DNA of 15,231 nt, taken from Planctomycetota bacterium. GTDB lineage: Bacteria; Planctomycetota; UBA1135; UBA2386. The stretch is from the NCBI GenBank assembly GCA_016793305.1, contig JAEUHU010000509.1, positions 1 to 15,231 of the forward strand, in the 5' to 3' direction. Numbering within the stretch: the first letter of the stretch is position 1; each line of letters begins with the position of its first letter. A program made the position numbers and the translations under genes. Under the pieces are notes generated by a model that was given only the letters and a program-made list of their open reading frames with translations, made no database searches and was not told the origin of the DNA. Of the stretch, positions 7,127 to 14,286 are shown piece after piece.

Positions 7127-7824
7127 CGTTCCATCTGCTGCTGGTCGAGGACGACCACGCGATCCGCACCGTGCTGAAGGACGCGCTGGTGCACGACGGC
7201 CACCAGGTCACCACCGCGCAGGACGGCGACGAAGCGCTCGCCCTGCTGCGCGGGCGCGCGTTCGACCTGCTGGTGCTCGACGTGATGCTGCCGGGGCCGA
7301 GCGGGCTCGAGATCCTGCGCACGCTGCGTCAGCGCGACCAGCGCACTCCCGTGCTGCTGCTGACCGCGAAGGGCGGCGAGAGCGACAAGGTGCTCGGGCT
7401 GGAGCTCGGCGCCGACGACTACGTGACCAAGCCGTTCTCGCTGCGCGAACTGCGCACCCGCGTGCGCGTGCTGCTGCGCCGCGCCGAGCGCAGCGAAGCG
7501 CACCACGGCGAGCGTCCGGCGGGCCGCTTCACCATCGGCGACGCCGAGATCGACCTCGACGGCTACGAACTGCGCCGCGGCCGCTCGACGGCGCGACTAT
7601 CGCCGACCGAGGCGGCGATGCTGCAGCTGCTGTGGCGCGAGCGCGGTCGCGTCGTCGACCGACAGCGCTTCCTGCAGGAGGTCTGGGGCGGCACGCCGAT
7701 CGGCGACCGCACGATCGACACGCACTTGCTGCACCTGCGGCAGAAGCTCGAATCCGACCCGAAGGCGCCGCGCCACCTGCTGACGGTGCACGGCGTCGGC
7801 TACCGGCTCGTCGTCGAGCCTTGA
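7123..7824 (+). CDS. OmpR/PhoB-family response regulator
   Basis: This 233-residue transcription factor is controlled by phosphorylation. The receiver domain (about 3-118) has the acidic pair Asp10/Asp11 in VEDDH, the phosphoacceptor Asp53 in LVLDVMLP, the switch Thr81 and Lys103 in TKPF. The C-terminal winged-helix DNA-binding domain (about 135-230) has the family hallmarks LSPTEAAML and the recognition-helix region RTIDTHLLHLRQKLE, ending with GVGYRL. The GTG start at 7123 is set by GGAGG at 7111-7115 and gives VTFHLLLVEDD, the normal beginning of a receiver. The GTGA overlap with the kinase stop means translational coupling. The kinase-first gene order is the less common one. Likely targets include its own operon, but no operator is recognisable. 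Confidence 0.96.
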   Translation: MTFHLLLVEDDHAIRTVLKDALVHDGHQVTTAQDGDEALALLRGRAFDLLVLDVMLPGPSGLEILRTLRQRDQRTPVLLLTAKGGESDKVLGLELGADDYVTKPFSLRELRTRVRVLLRRAERSEAHHGERPAGRFTIGDAEIDLDGYELRRGRSTARLSPTEAAMLQLLWRERGRVVDRQRFLQEVWGGTPIGDRTIDTHLLHLRQKLESDPKAPRHLLTVHGVGYRLVVEP

Positions 7825-7891
7825 CGACTCCACGACATCGAATCCACCACCCGGCGACCGAAGCGAAGCGTCCACTTCCTTCCATGCAGCC

Positions 7892-10800
7892 ATGAACCGA
7901 ACGCTCTTCCCGATCGTCGCGGCCAGCCTGCTGGTCGCCCTCCCCGCCCAGGACCCGCCCACGAAGGCACTGCAGCGTGCGCAGCTGCTCGAGCAGCAGG
8001 AAGGCGACCTCGCCGCAGCACAGCAGGCCTACCGTTCGCTGCTCGCCGACGCAACGGCGAAGGCTGTGCACGCCGAGGCAGCGCTCGGCCTCGGCACGCT
8101 GCTGTGGCGCCTCGAACAACACAACGCCGCGACACCGTTCCTGCAGCAGGCGGTGGCCGCGGGCGGTGACGTCGGCGCGCGTGCGAACGACGTGCTGCAG
8201 GGCCAGGATCCCGAAGGCACGCAGCAGGCCGAACGCCTGGCGAAGGCACAGGCCCTGGCGGCGCGGGTCACCGAGCTCACGCCGTGGGGGGCGCCGACGG
8301 AGGAGCAGAAGCGCCGACTCAGTGCGGTCACGGCCGAACTGCGCCTGCTCGGCTCGATCGCAGCACGCGCAGCGATCCTGGAGATCGAGCGCCTGCGCCC
8401 ACTCGGCGTGAGGATCGACGAGAACGGCCGGTCCGACGGCGGCATCGATTCCCACCTGAGGCTGGTCTGGACGGTCGGCGGCCCCCACGCCATCGACGCC
8501 CTGACCCGTTGGAGCCAGGATCCGGAGGTGAACTGGCGCCGCCGCGTCACCCAGGCGATCGAGGCGGAGGAGACAGTCGCGGGCGACCTTCGACCGCTGA
8601 TCGATGTGTACCTGCGCGACAGCGACCCGTCCCGGGAAGTCCCTCGCAGCCTCGCCAGGGTCGTGGCCAACCTAGCGGAGGAGGAGTTGCTCGGCCTCGT
8701 CAAGAGCGACGATGCGCGGCTCCAGAGAGCGGGCCTGACGGGCCTGCTGTCGAAGTTCTACAACCCCCAGTACGAAGCCCTCGACACGCTGGTGCGCGAC
8801 ACCGGGGATCGGGTCGCGCAGCTGACGCGCAGCGACGACCCCGCCGTGGCGAGCGCCGCCTGGAGAATCCTGCAGTGGTTCGCCGGCCCGAACGCTTCCG
8901 CCAACGCTGTGCTCTGTTCGGTGATCGACCGGATGCCCGACGACATGGTGGTGCAGGTCCAACTCGGTCGACGTGGTTGCGACGACGCCTGGATCGCTGG
9001 GCTCGCCGCGGCCGCGGAGCGACTCGGCCCGATGCGCAGCACCAGCGGCAGCGGTGGCCAGGCCGCCATCGCGGCAATGCTCGTCCACTCGGACCCGGAG
9101 TGGACTGCCGCGGGTGCCGAGGCTGCCGTTCGATTGATCGAGCTCGGCTACGGCAAGGGCCCGAAGCAGCAGGGGACAGGGGCGTGCAACTGGCAGGCAC
9201 ATCTCGGTCGACGCGTCGATGCCGACCAGACCGTTCGTGTGGTTGCATTGTTCGACCGCATCCACGTCATCGACGATCTCCTCAACCAACTGCAGCAGCG
9301 CCCCGTCCCCAAGGCTGCCTTCTCGTCCGTTCGCATGCTCCTCTCTCGACGCCACGCGCCTGAGAGGCCAGATTGGATGCGCGAGCGCATGACGCTTCAG
9401 CGCGTGGTGGCCGGCAATACTGGGAACGTCCTCACTGCAGGCCGATCGGTGCACTCCCTGCTGTTGTTCGCCGCCGACTCCGGCCATCCCGAAGCCGCGG
9501 CGTGGTTGTGGCAACAGCTCGAAGCGGATGCGACCTTGGCCGGAACGATCGCGTCGGGGCTGCGCACGCTGTCGTGGCGCGGCGATCCGGCGGCCCGGAT
9601 CGAGCTGCGCAAGCTCCTGGTCTGGCCGGGCACCGACCAGAACGAGCTGCAGCCGACCGAACGCGCCGAGGTCCTCGCCGAGCTGGTGCGCGTCGGCGAC
9701 GAGCCGACGATCGAACTGCTGCCTCGCGCGTGCGAACTCGGCCTTCAGACCACACGACCGTACTACCCATCTCGCGGCGCAACGGAGAAGCCGCTGCTGT
9801 CCGTGGAAGCAGCCGGCATCGGCTTCCTGATGACCCAAGCGCCAGAGAGTCCGTCGACGGCGTCGACCTGGTACGGCTACGACGAACCGAAGCTGCAGCG
9901 CGCCTGGAGCACGTTGCTGTCGTCGCCAGCAGCCGCCGACATGGCTTGGAGCGAGTTGGCCGCGGCCAACGGCGGTGGCGCAGTGGGCATCCGCCCGACG
10001 GGGAACCGCCCACCCAGGACTCCAAGCACCGGTGGGATTCTCCCGCCGAGCAATCGCGGCGTCCCGGTGGCAGTCTTCCCGCTGCTGCTCGAACGGATAC
10101 CTGCCTGGTTGGCAACACAGCGAGACACGGCACCCAAGGCAGCATCGGCAGTCGTGGACGTGCTCGGCCGCTCGATGCGCCACTGCCCCGAGGCGGCCTT
10201 CGCCGAAGGGACGCCGCTGCATGCGGCCCTGCAGCAAGCGCTGCGGGGCGCCGACCGCGGCTTCGCCGAGGAACTTCTGCACTACGTGCCGTCGAAGGTA
10301 CGGGTGCGATTGGCCGAGGAAGCCCGCGCCCTGGTCGCGGGCACCGAGAGCCGACTGGTGCTCGCCACCGTGCTCCAGGATGGGGTCGAGTTGCCGGACA
10401 CGCTCTGGCAGCAACTGCTGCAGCACCGCGACCCGAAGCTGCGCATCGCCGCCCTTGGCTGGCTTCGACCGGCGAACGCCACCCGCCTGCGGGACGCGAT
10501 CACGGCCCAGTTGCAAGTCGAGCAAGGCGAAGTGCGCCTGGCGGCCAGCACGACGATGGCGCGTCTGTTCGGCACCGAAGCGGTGCCGGCCTTGCTGCCC
10601 TTGCTGCAGGACCAGGATGAAAGCGTGCGCAACGCCGTGCGCGAGCAACTGGAGCGCCTGCGTCAGGACACCGAGCAGCGCGTGTTCTGGCAGAAGGCCC
10701 AGGCCGGCATCGACACGAGCCGCCAAGGGGCGTCGGCGAAGCTGTTGCTGCAGGCGAAGGTCGGCGAGCCCAAGGAGCAACGGCTGCTGGCGCTGCGTTC

Positions 10801-10966
10801 GCTCGCGGTGCTCGGCGTCGCCGAGACGCTGCCGTACCTGATCGACGCGGCGAACGATGCCGACGCCGAGATCGCAGCGGCGGCGCGAGCGGCGATCACC
10901 ACGATCCACCAGAAGGGTGGCGCCCCCGCCGAACGCCCGACCAGCCCGCCGTCGGACGGCAAGTAG
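7892..10966 (+). CDS. Large secreted TPR/HEAT-like repeat protein of unknown function
   Basis: The 1024-residue protein starts with a signal peptide (MNRTLFPIVAASLLVALPAQ), so it is exported to the periplasm or beyond. Residues of about 24-110 look like TPR helices (QRAQLLEQQEGDLAAAQQAY). Most of the rest is alpha-helical and resembles an alpha-solenoid. The clearest HEAT-type units are near the C-terminus, for example VPALLPLLQDQDESVRNAV and LPYLIDAANDADAEIAAAA. The tail is Pro-rich (ERPTSPPSDGK). No catalytic motif is visible, so a scaffolding or protein-binding role is inference. It follows the response regulator by 67 nt with no hairpin or promoter that I recognise, so read-through from the two-component operon is plausible. 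The middle of the gene (about 8450-10020) uses AGG/AGA arginine codons far more than its neighbours, and its base usage looks less biased. An ATG at 7884 is out of frame; 7892 fits the signal peptide. Confidence 0.85.
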   Translation: MNRTLFPIVAASLLVALPAQDPPTKALQRAQLLEQQEGDLAAAQQAYRSLLADATAKAVHAEAALGLGTLLWRLEQHNAATPFLQQAVAAGGDVGARANDVLQGQDPEGTQQAERLAKAQALAARVTELTPWGAPTEEQKRRLSAVTAELRLLGSIAARAAILEIERLRPLGVRIDENGRSDGGIDSHLRLVWTVGGPHAIDALTRWSQDPEVNWRRRVTQAIEAEETVAGDLRPLIDVYLRDSDPSREVPRSLARVVANLAEEELLGLVKSDDARLQRAGLTGLLSKFYNPQYEALDTLVRDTGDRVAQLTRSDDPAVASAAWRILQWFAGPNASANAVLCSVIDRMPDDMVVQVQLGRRGCDDAWIAGLAAAAERLGPMRSTSGSGGQAAIAAMLVHSDPEWTAAGAEAAVRLIELGYGKGPKQQGTGACNWQAHLGRRVDADQTVRVVALFDRIHVIDDLLNQLQQRPVPKAAFSSVRMLLSRRHAPERPDWMRERMTLQRVVAGNTGNVLTAGRSVHSLLLFAADSGHPEAAAWLWQQLEADATLAGTIASGLRTLSWRGDPAARIELRKLLVWPGTDQNELQPTERAEVLAELVRVGDEPTIELLPRACELGLQTTRPYYPSRGATEKPLLSVEAAGIGFLMTQAPESPSTASTWYGYDEPKLQRAWSTLLSSPAAADMAWSELAAANGGGAVGIRPTGNRPPRTPSTGGILPPSNRGVPVAVFPLLLERIPAWLATQRDTAPKAASAVVDVLGRSMRHCPEAAFAEGTPLHAALQQALRGADRGFAEELLHYVPSKVRVRLAEEARALVAGTESRLVLATVLQDGVELPDTLWQQLLQHRDPKLRIAALGWLRPANATRLRDAITAQLQVEQGEVRLAASTTMARLFGTEAVPALLPLLQDQDESVRNAVREQLERLRQDTEQRVFWQKAQAGIDTSRQGASAKLLLQAKVGEPKEQRLLALRSLAVLGVAETLPYLIDAANDADAEIAAAARAAITTIHQKGGAPAERPTSPPSDGK

Positions 10967-11061
10967 TGCTACTCGCCTTGCCACGGTCCCAGGCGTCGCG
11001 GTGCGCGAGCTGGGCGCCGCGGGCGCCTCGCCAGGCGCTCCACGTAGCATGGAAGAAACGG

Positions 11062-11082
11062 GCGCGCAGCGAGAAGGCGCGC
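11062..11082 (-). terminator. Hairpin downstream of tRNA-Ser, possible terminator
   Basis: GCGCGC at 11062-11067 pairs with GCGCGC at 11077-11082 around a 9-nt loop. On the minus strand it is followed by a T-rich stretch (GTTTCTTCC, complement of 11052-11060). It lies about 20 nt beyond the 3' end of the tRNA. The rest of the 10967-11099 gap shows no gene. Confidence 0.4.
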
Positions 11083-11099
11083 TGGCGAGGAGGGAAAAG

Positions 11100-11187
11100 T
11101 GGCGGAGAGGGGGGGATTCGAACCCCCGATGGGTTGCCCCACTCCGGTTTTCGAAACCGGTACAATCAGCCACTCTGCCACCTCTCC
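11100..11187 (-). tRNA. tRNA-Ser, anticodon CGA, with encoded CCA
   Basis: Read on the minus strand the gene begins GGAGAGGTGGCAGAGTGG, typical of serine tRNAs. The 7-bp acceptor stem GGAGAGG/CCTCTCC is followed by discriminator G and an encoded CCA (11100-11102). The anticodon stem CCGGT/ACCGG encloses the loop TTCGAAA, giving anticodon CGA at 11151-11153, which reads UCG codons. A long class II variable arm (TGGG-GCAA-CCCA type) and the T arm GGGGG-TTCGAAT-CCCCC complete the cloverleaf. The total is 88 nt with CCA. Confidence 0.97.
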
Positions 11188-11232
11188 GCGAGGTTTCGCC
11201 GCGCAGTCGCGGGGCGCCGATTGAGCGCGGGC

Positions 11233-11261
11233 ATCTTGCCGAGCCCGCCACCGCTTTTCAA
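11233..11261 (-). promoter_or_regulatory. Candidate promoter of tRNA-Ser
   Basis: On the minus strand TTGAAA (complement of 11256-11261) and CAAGAT (complement of 11233-11238) are 17 bp apart. Transcription would start about 30 nt before the mature tRNA 5' end. The -35 is a 5/6 match and the -10 a 3/6 match to sigma-70 consensus. Confidence 0.4.
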
Positions 11262-11269
11262 GGGCGGGC
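11243..11269 (-). terminator. Inverted repeat between tadA and tRNA-Ser
   Basis: GCCCGCC (11243-11249) and GGCGGGC (11263-11269) form a perfect 7-bp stem with a 13-nt loop. It could end the tadA transcript. A further GCGGGC at 11227-11232 can pair with the same GCCCGC arm, so two hairpins compete. There is no T tract after the stem on the minus strand. Confidence 0.4.
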
Positions 11270-11332
11270 AGCATGCGGAGTTGGGGTCGCTCCACCGACG
11301 ACCCGGGCAGGGCTCGAGCGAGCCGCGAACGC

Positions 11333-11806
11333 TCAGCCGCCTCGCTTGTGCCGGAAGAAGGCCCGCAACAGCGCGGCACTCGCCGCCGCCTCGACGCCGG
11401 CGACGACGGTGCAGCGGTGGTTCAGCCGCGGGTCTTCGAGCAGGTTCGCCAGCGAGCGCACGGCGCCGAACTTGGGGTCGCTGGCGCCGAACACGACGCG
11501 GTCGACGCGTGTGTGCAGGATCGCGCCGGCACACAGGAAGCACGGCTCGAGCGAGCAGTACAGCGTGGCGTTGGCGAGGCGCTTGTTGCCGGCGTGCACC
11601 AGCGCCTGCTGCAGCGCCAGCATCTCGGCGTGCGCCAGCGGCGAGCGCAGTTCCTCGACGCGGTTGCGGCCCTCCCCCACGACCACGCCGTCGACCACCA
11701 CCACGGCCCCTACCGGCACCTCGTCGGCGGCAGCCGCCTCGCGCGCCAGTTCGAGGCAACGCGCGAGCCAGCGGGCGTCTTCGCTTGTCGGGGGTACGGG
11801 GCTCAT
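11333..11806 (-). CDS. tadA: tRNA-specific adenosine deaminase
   Basis: TadA converts adenosine 34 to inosine in the wobble position of tRNA-Arg(ACG), an essential zinc hydrolase reaction in the cytoplasm. The 157-residue protein has the expected length. The zinc and catalytic motif AHAEM supplies His59 and proton-shuttling Glu61, and CSLEPCFLC supplies Cys89 and Cys92. The following HTRVDRVVFGASDPKFGA is characteristic of TadA rather than cytidine or guanine deaminases. The ATG at 11806 gives MSPVPPTSED; there is no strong SD. It is divergent from the transcarbamylase gene across only 33 bp and lies upstream of tRNA-Ser on the same strand. TadA does not act on this tRNA, whose anticodon has C at position 34. 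Confidence 0.95.
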   Translation of the reverse strand: MSPVPPTSEDARWLARCLELAREAAAADEVPVGAVVVVDGVVVGEGRNRVEELRSPLAHAEMLALQQALVHAGNKRLANATLYCSLEPCFLCAGAILHTRVDRVVFGASDPKFGAVRSLANLLEDPRLNHRCTVVAGVEAAASAALLRAFFRHKRGG

Positions 11807-11813
11807 CTATGGT
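11785..11813 (+). promoter_or_regulatory. Predicted promoter of the transcarbamylase gene, overlapping the tadA start
   Basis: TTGTCG (11785-11790) and TATGGT (11808-11813) are 17 bp apart; each matches 4 of 6 consensus bases. The tadA start codon (11804-11806, minus strand) falls in the spacer, so the promoter lies partly within tadA. The 5' leader would be about 20 nt. Confidence 0.5.
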
Positions 11814-11839
11814 CCGGCACTCTTCCGACCCCGGGACCC

Positions 11840-12838
11840 GTGAGCAAGCGCGACTTCCTTTCGACGACCGATCTCACCCGAGCCGAGCTCGACGACCTCC
11901 TCGACCTCGCCGCGCGCGTCAAGGGCAAGCGGCCGGGCCAGGTGCTGGCCGGCAAGACGCTCGGGATGATGTTCTTTCAGCCGAGCCTGCGCACGCGGGT
12001 GTCGTTCGAGGTGGCCATGGTCCAGCTCGGCGGCCACTGCATCAACCTGTCGGCCGACGACCTCTACGAGCTCGAGCCGCAGGAACAGGCGGTGATGGAC
12101 GGGGCGGCCGAGGAGCACGTCAAGGACGCCGCGCGCACGCTGTCGCGCTACGTCGACGCGCTCGGCATCCGCGCCGCGTCGCGCACCGGCACGTGGGAGC
12201 GCGACCGCCAGGAGCTGCTGCTGCGCAGCTACGCGAAGTACGCGTCGGTGCCGGTGATCAACCTCGAGACCTGCTTCAACCACCCGTGCCAGGCGCTCGC
12301 CGACGTGCTGACGATGCGCGAGAACCTGGTGTCGCTGCGCGGCCGCAAGCTGACGCTGCTGTGGTGCAACCACCCCGAGCCGAAGTCGCTCGGCCCGACC
12401 CATTCGATGCTGCAGCTCGCGGCGTTGTCCGGCATGCAGATCACGCTGGCGCACCCGCTCGGCTTCGAGGTCGACGCCTCGGTGCTCGACCAGAGCCGGC
12501 AGGTCGCCCAGGACGCCGGCGGCTCGCTGCAGGTCGTCAACGACGTGCACACGGCGGCGCGCGGCGCCGAGGTGCTCTACGCGCGCTCGTGGGGTTCGAT
12601 CAAGCACTGGCACGACGCCGAACGCGAAGCGATCGTCAAGCGGTCGCTGACCGAGTGGCGCGTCGACGAGCCGCTGATGGCGACCACCAAGAACGCGCTG
12701 CTGATGCACCCGCTGCCGGTGCGTCGCAACGTCGCGGCGACCGACGCCGTGCTCGACGGCAAGCAGTCGCTGATCTACGAGCAGGCCGCCAACCGCGCGC
12801 ACGTGCAGAAGGCGCTGCTGATGCACCTGCTGAAGTGA
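11840..12838 (+). CDS. argF': Ornithine-carbamoyltransferase-family enzyme, N-acetylornithine type
   Basis: It is predicted to transfer the carbamoyl group of carbamoyl phosphate to N-acetyl-L-ornithine in arginine synthesis. The 332-residue protein aligns end to end, as I recall that sequence, with Xanthomonas AOTCase. Carbamoyl-phosphate motifs are FFQPSLRTR (45-53) and HPCQALAD (148-155). Type-defining stretches are AKYASVPVINLET (132-144), GGSLQV (227-232) and LPVRRNV (292-298). Glu91 aligns with Xanthomonas Glu92; the succinyl-ornithine enzyme of Bacteroides has Pro there, so acetyl-ornithine is the likelier substrate. Three other pocket positions differ: Lys302 (carboxylated in Xanthomonas) is Ala299, Lys252 is Arg249 and Asn185 aligns with Ser183. 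The start is the GTG at 11840 (VSKRDFLST), matching the family N-terminus; no SD is seen. No other arginine gene is nearby. Confidence 0.9.
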   Translation: MSKRDFLSTTDLTRAELDDLLDLAARVKGKRPGQVLAGKTLGMMFFQPSLRTRVSFEVAMVQLGGHCINLSADDLYELEPQEQAVMDGAAEEHVKDAARTLSRYVDALGIRAASRTGTWERDRQELLLRSYAKYASVPVINLETCFNHPCQALADVLTMRENLVSLRGRKLTLLWCNHPEPKSLGPTHSMLQLAALSGMQITLAHPLGFEVDASVLDQSRQVAQDAGGSLQVVNDVHTAARGAEVLYARSWGSIKHWHDAEREAIVKRSLTEWRVDEPLMATTKNALLMHPLPVRRNVAATDAVLDGKQSLIYEQAANRAHVQKALLMHLLK

Positions 12839-12854
12839 GGCGCGCAGCGGGCTC

Positions 12855-12877
12855 GGCCCGCCGACGCGGCTCGGGCC
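12855..12877. terminator. Hairpin between convergent genes, probable bidirectional terminator
   Basis: GGCCCG (12855-12860) pairs with CGGGCC (12872-12877). CCG (12861-12863) and CGG (12867-12869) extend the stem, with a 2-nt bulge and an ACG loop. It occupies the 40-bp gap between the stop codons of the transcarbamylase and toroid genes, where both transcripts must end. Confidence 0.55.
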
Positions 12878-12878
12878 G

Positions 12879-14174
12879 TCACTTCGTCTCGGCAGCCTTC
12901 GCGTCGAACGGCACCACCCCGCTGGGCGACCACTTCGCCGGCTTCGTCAGGTGCGGCATGTGCAGGGTCAGCAGCGCCAGCGCCGTGCCATAGCCCCCGG
13001 AACGCCCGAACTGGCGGTCGTTCCAGCTGCCGTCGGCCTCGCGCGACTTCGCCAACACCGCGCGCAGCTTCGTGCGCAACTCCTCGCGGCGCTTGCCGTC
13101 GGCGACGAACTCGATCGCCTGGGCCGCGTAGACATGGCCGAACAGGAAGTAGTACGGGGCGATGCCGTACGGCTCGATGTGCGTGCCGGTCTGGCTCTTG
13201 CGCACCGCGAGGTCGTCCCAGTGCGCGAAGAACAGGTCGACCGCCGCCTCGAGCCGCTGTGGATCGCCGCGCCCGGCCAACAACAGGGTCACCTCGCAGA
13301 CCGCCGCGCGCGCGGCCGCACTCGGCAGCTTGTCCATCATCGACAGCTTCTCGTCGGGCACTTCGTTGCGGCTCCTCGCCGGCGCGCCGTAGGCGTAGCC
13401 GGCCGCCTTGGTGCGCGCCCGTTCGAGCGCGTCGAGCGCCTGGGTCACGACCTGGTCGGGAACGTTGTGGCCACGAGCCTTGGCGTGGAACAGCGCCTGC
13501 AGCGCTGGGCCCGTCATGAACGTCGACGCGGTGTTCCCCGGGCTCAGGTAGCCCTTCGGCCGCGAGTAGTTCCAGCCGCCGCTCTGTGGGATCGCCGACT
13601 CGACCAGCGCCTGCACCAGCCAGCTGGTCTTCGCCTCGACCGCCACCGTGAGATCGGCCGGCACGAGCCGCGCCTCCTGCAGCGACAGCAGCAGCTGCAG
13701 CGCGTAGATGTGCCCCCAGCCGCGCACGTCGTACTGGCCGATGAAGTCGATCTGCATGCGATCGGCGTCGAGCGTCGCCAGCACGAAGCGCAGCCCCCGC
13801 TCGAAGGCCTCACGGCGAGGTCCGTCGTCGCGCAGTCCGGGTGCTGCGAGCAGGCCGAGGCAGGCGATCGACGTGCCACCTACCCGGTAGCCGACCGGCG
13901 ACGGCGAGGACCGGTCCTCGCGGTAGACGCCCTGGTAGGGCCACTGGTCGTGGCCTTCGCCTTCCTGCAAGGCCAGCAGCACCGCGATCGCCTCCTTGGT
14001 GACCTGGTCGACGTCGAGCGTCGGCACGTCGGGCACCGGGAACTCGGTGAAGGTGCGCGGGCCGCGCTTCGCTTCGGCGACGGCCGGGCCCTTGCGCGTC
14101 GGCGGGGACTCGGTTTCCTGCTGGGCCGGCACGACGGCGGCGAGCAACAACGACAACGACCAGCGAATGCGCAT
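12879..14174 (-). CDS. Secreted alpha/alpha-toroid protein, prenyltransferase/squalene-cyclase-like repeats
   Basis: The 431-residue exported protein has a signal peptide (MRIRWSLSLLLAAVVPAQ). It contains helical-hairpin repeats of the terpenoid-cyclase/prenyltransferase alpha-alpha toroid type: VGGTSIACLGLLA (98-110), VRGWGHIYALQLLLSLQ (150-166), QSGGWNYSRP (197-206), and ADGSWNDRQFGRSGGYGTAL (380-399), which resembles a QW motif. I see no DxDD or zinc-ligand set, so neither cyclase nor prenyltransferase activity is claimed; such secreted toroids are common in planctomycetes and their role is unknown. The ATG at 14174 is chosen over the upstream in-frame ATG at 14228 because the signal peptide starts there and GGAGG lies 7 nt upstream. 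It is divergent from the DUF4384-like gene, and the two may act together in the envelope, which is inference only. Confidence 0.85.
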   Translation of the reverse strand: MRIRWSLSLLLAAVVPAQQETESPPTRKGPAVAEAKRGPRTFTEFPVPDVPTLDVDQVTKEAIAVLLALQEGEGHDQWPYQGVYREDRSSPSPVGYRVGGTSIACLGLLAAPGLRDDGPRREAFERGLRFVLATLDADRMQIDFIGQYDVRGWGHIYALQLLLSLQEARLVPADLTVAVEAKTSWLVQALVESAIPQSGGWNYSRPKGYLSPGNTASTFMTGPALQALFHAKARGHNVPDQVVTQALDALERARTKAAGYAYGAPARSRNEVPDEKLSMMDKLPSAAARAAVCEVTLLLAGRGDPQRLEAAVDLFFAHWDDLAVRKSQTGTHIEPYGIAPYYFLFGHVYAAQAIEFVADGKRREELRTKLRAVLAKSREADGSWNDRQFGRSGGYGTALALLTLHMPHLTKPAKWSPSGVVPFDAKAAETK

Positions 14175-14181
14175 GCGGGTT

Positions 14182-14186
14182 CCTCC
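14182..14186 (-). promoter_or_regulatory. Ribosome binding site that decides the toroid-protein start
   Basis: On the minus strand GGAGG lies 7 nt before the ATG at 14174. It argues against the longer frame beginning at 14228 and supports a signal peptide at the N-terminus. Confidence 0.85.
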
Positions 14187-14250
14187 GGGGCTGGACGGCA
14201 GGAGACGGCATCGGCCGGGCCCGCACAAGTCACAGGCTGGTCCCGAAGGC

Positions 14251-14280
14251 TCGACCCGACCCCGGGTCGCTCGCTACCTT
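14251..14280 (+). promoter_or_regulatory. Predicted promoter of the DUF4384-like gene, leaderless
   Basis: TCGACC (14251-14256) and TACCTT (14275-14280) are 18 bp apart. The -10 is part of the GCTACCTTC box (14273-14281). Only six bases separate the -10 from the ATG at 14287, so the transcript probably starts at or next to the start codon, and no SD is present. Confidence 0.5.
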
Positions 14281-14286
14281 CGCACC

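Noticed and set aside
7821..7850. TTGACG at the regulator stop codon as a -35 element for the repeat-protein gene
   Set aside because: No -10-like hexamer follows at 16-19 bp; the sequence there is CCACCA-like.
10967..11099. A small gene in the gap between the repeat protein and tRNA-Ser
   Set aside because: Frames here are short, Arg/Pro-rich and run into the tRNA; there is no SD or recognisable domain.
11187..11806. A functional link between tRNA-Ser(CGA) and TadA because they are adjacent
   Set aside because: TadA acts on A34 of tRNA-Arg(ACG); this tRNA has C34, so the proximity is probably incidental.
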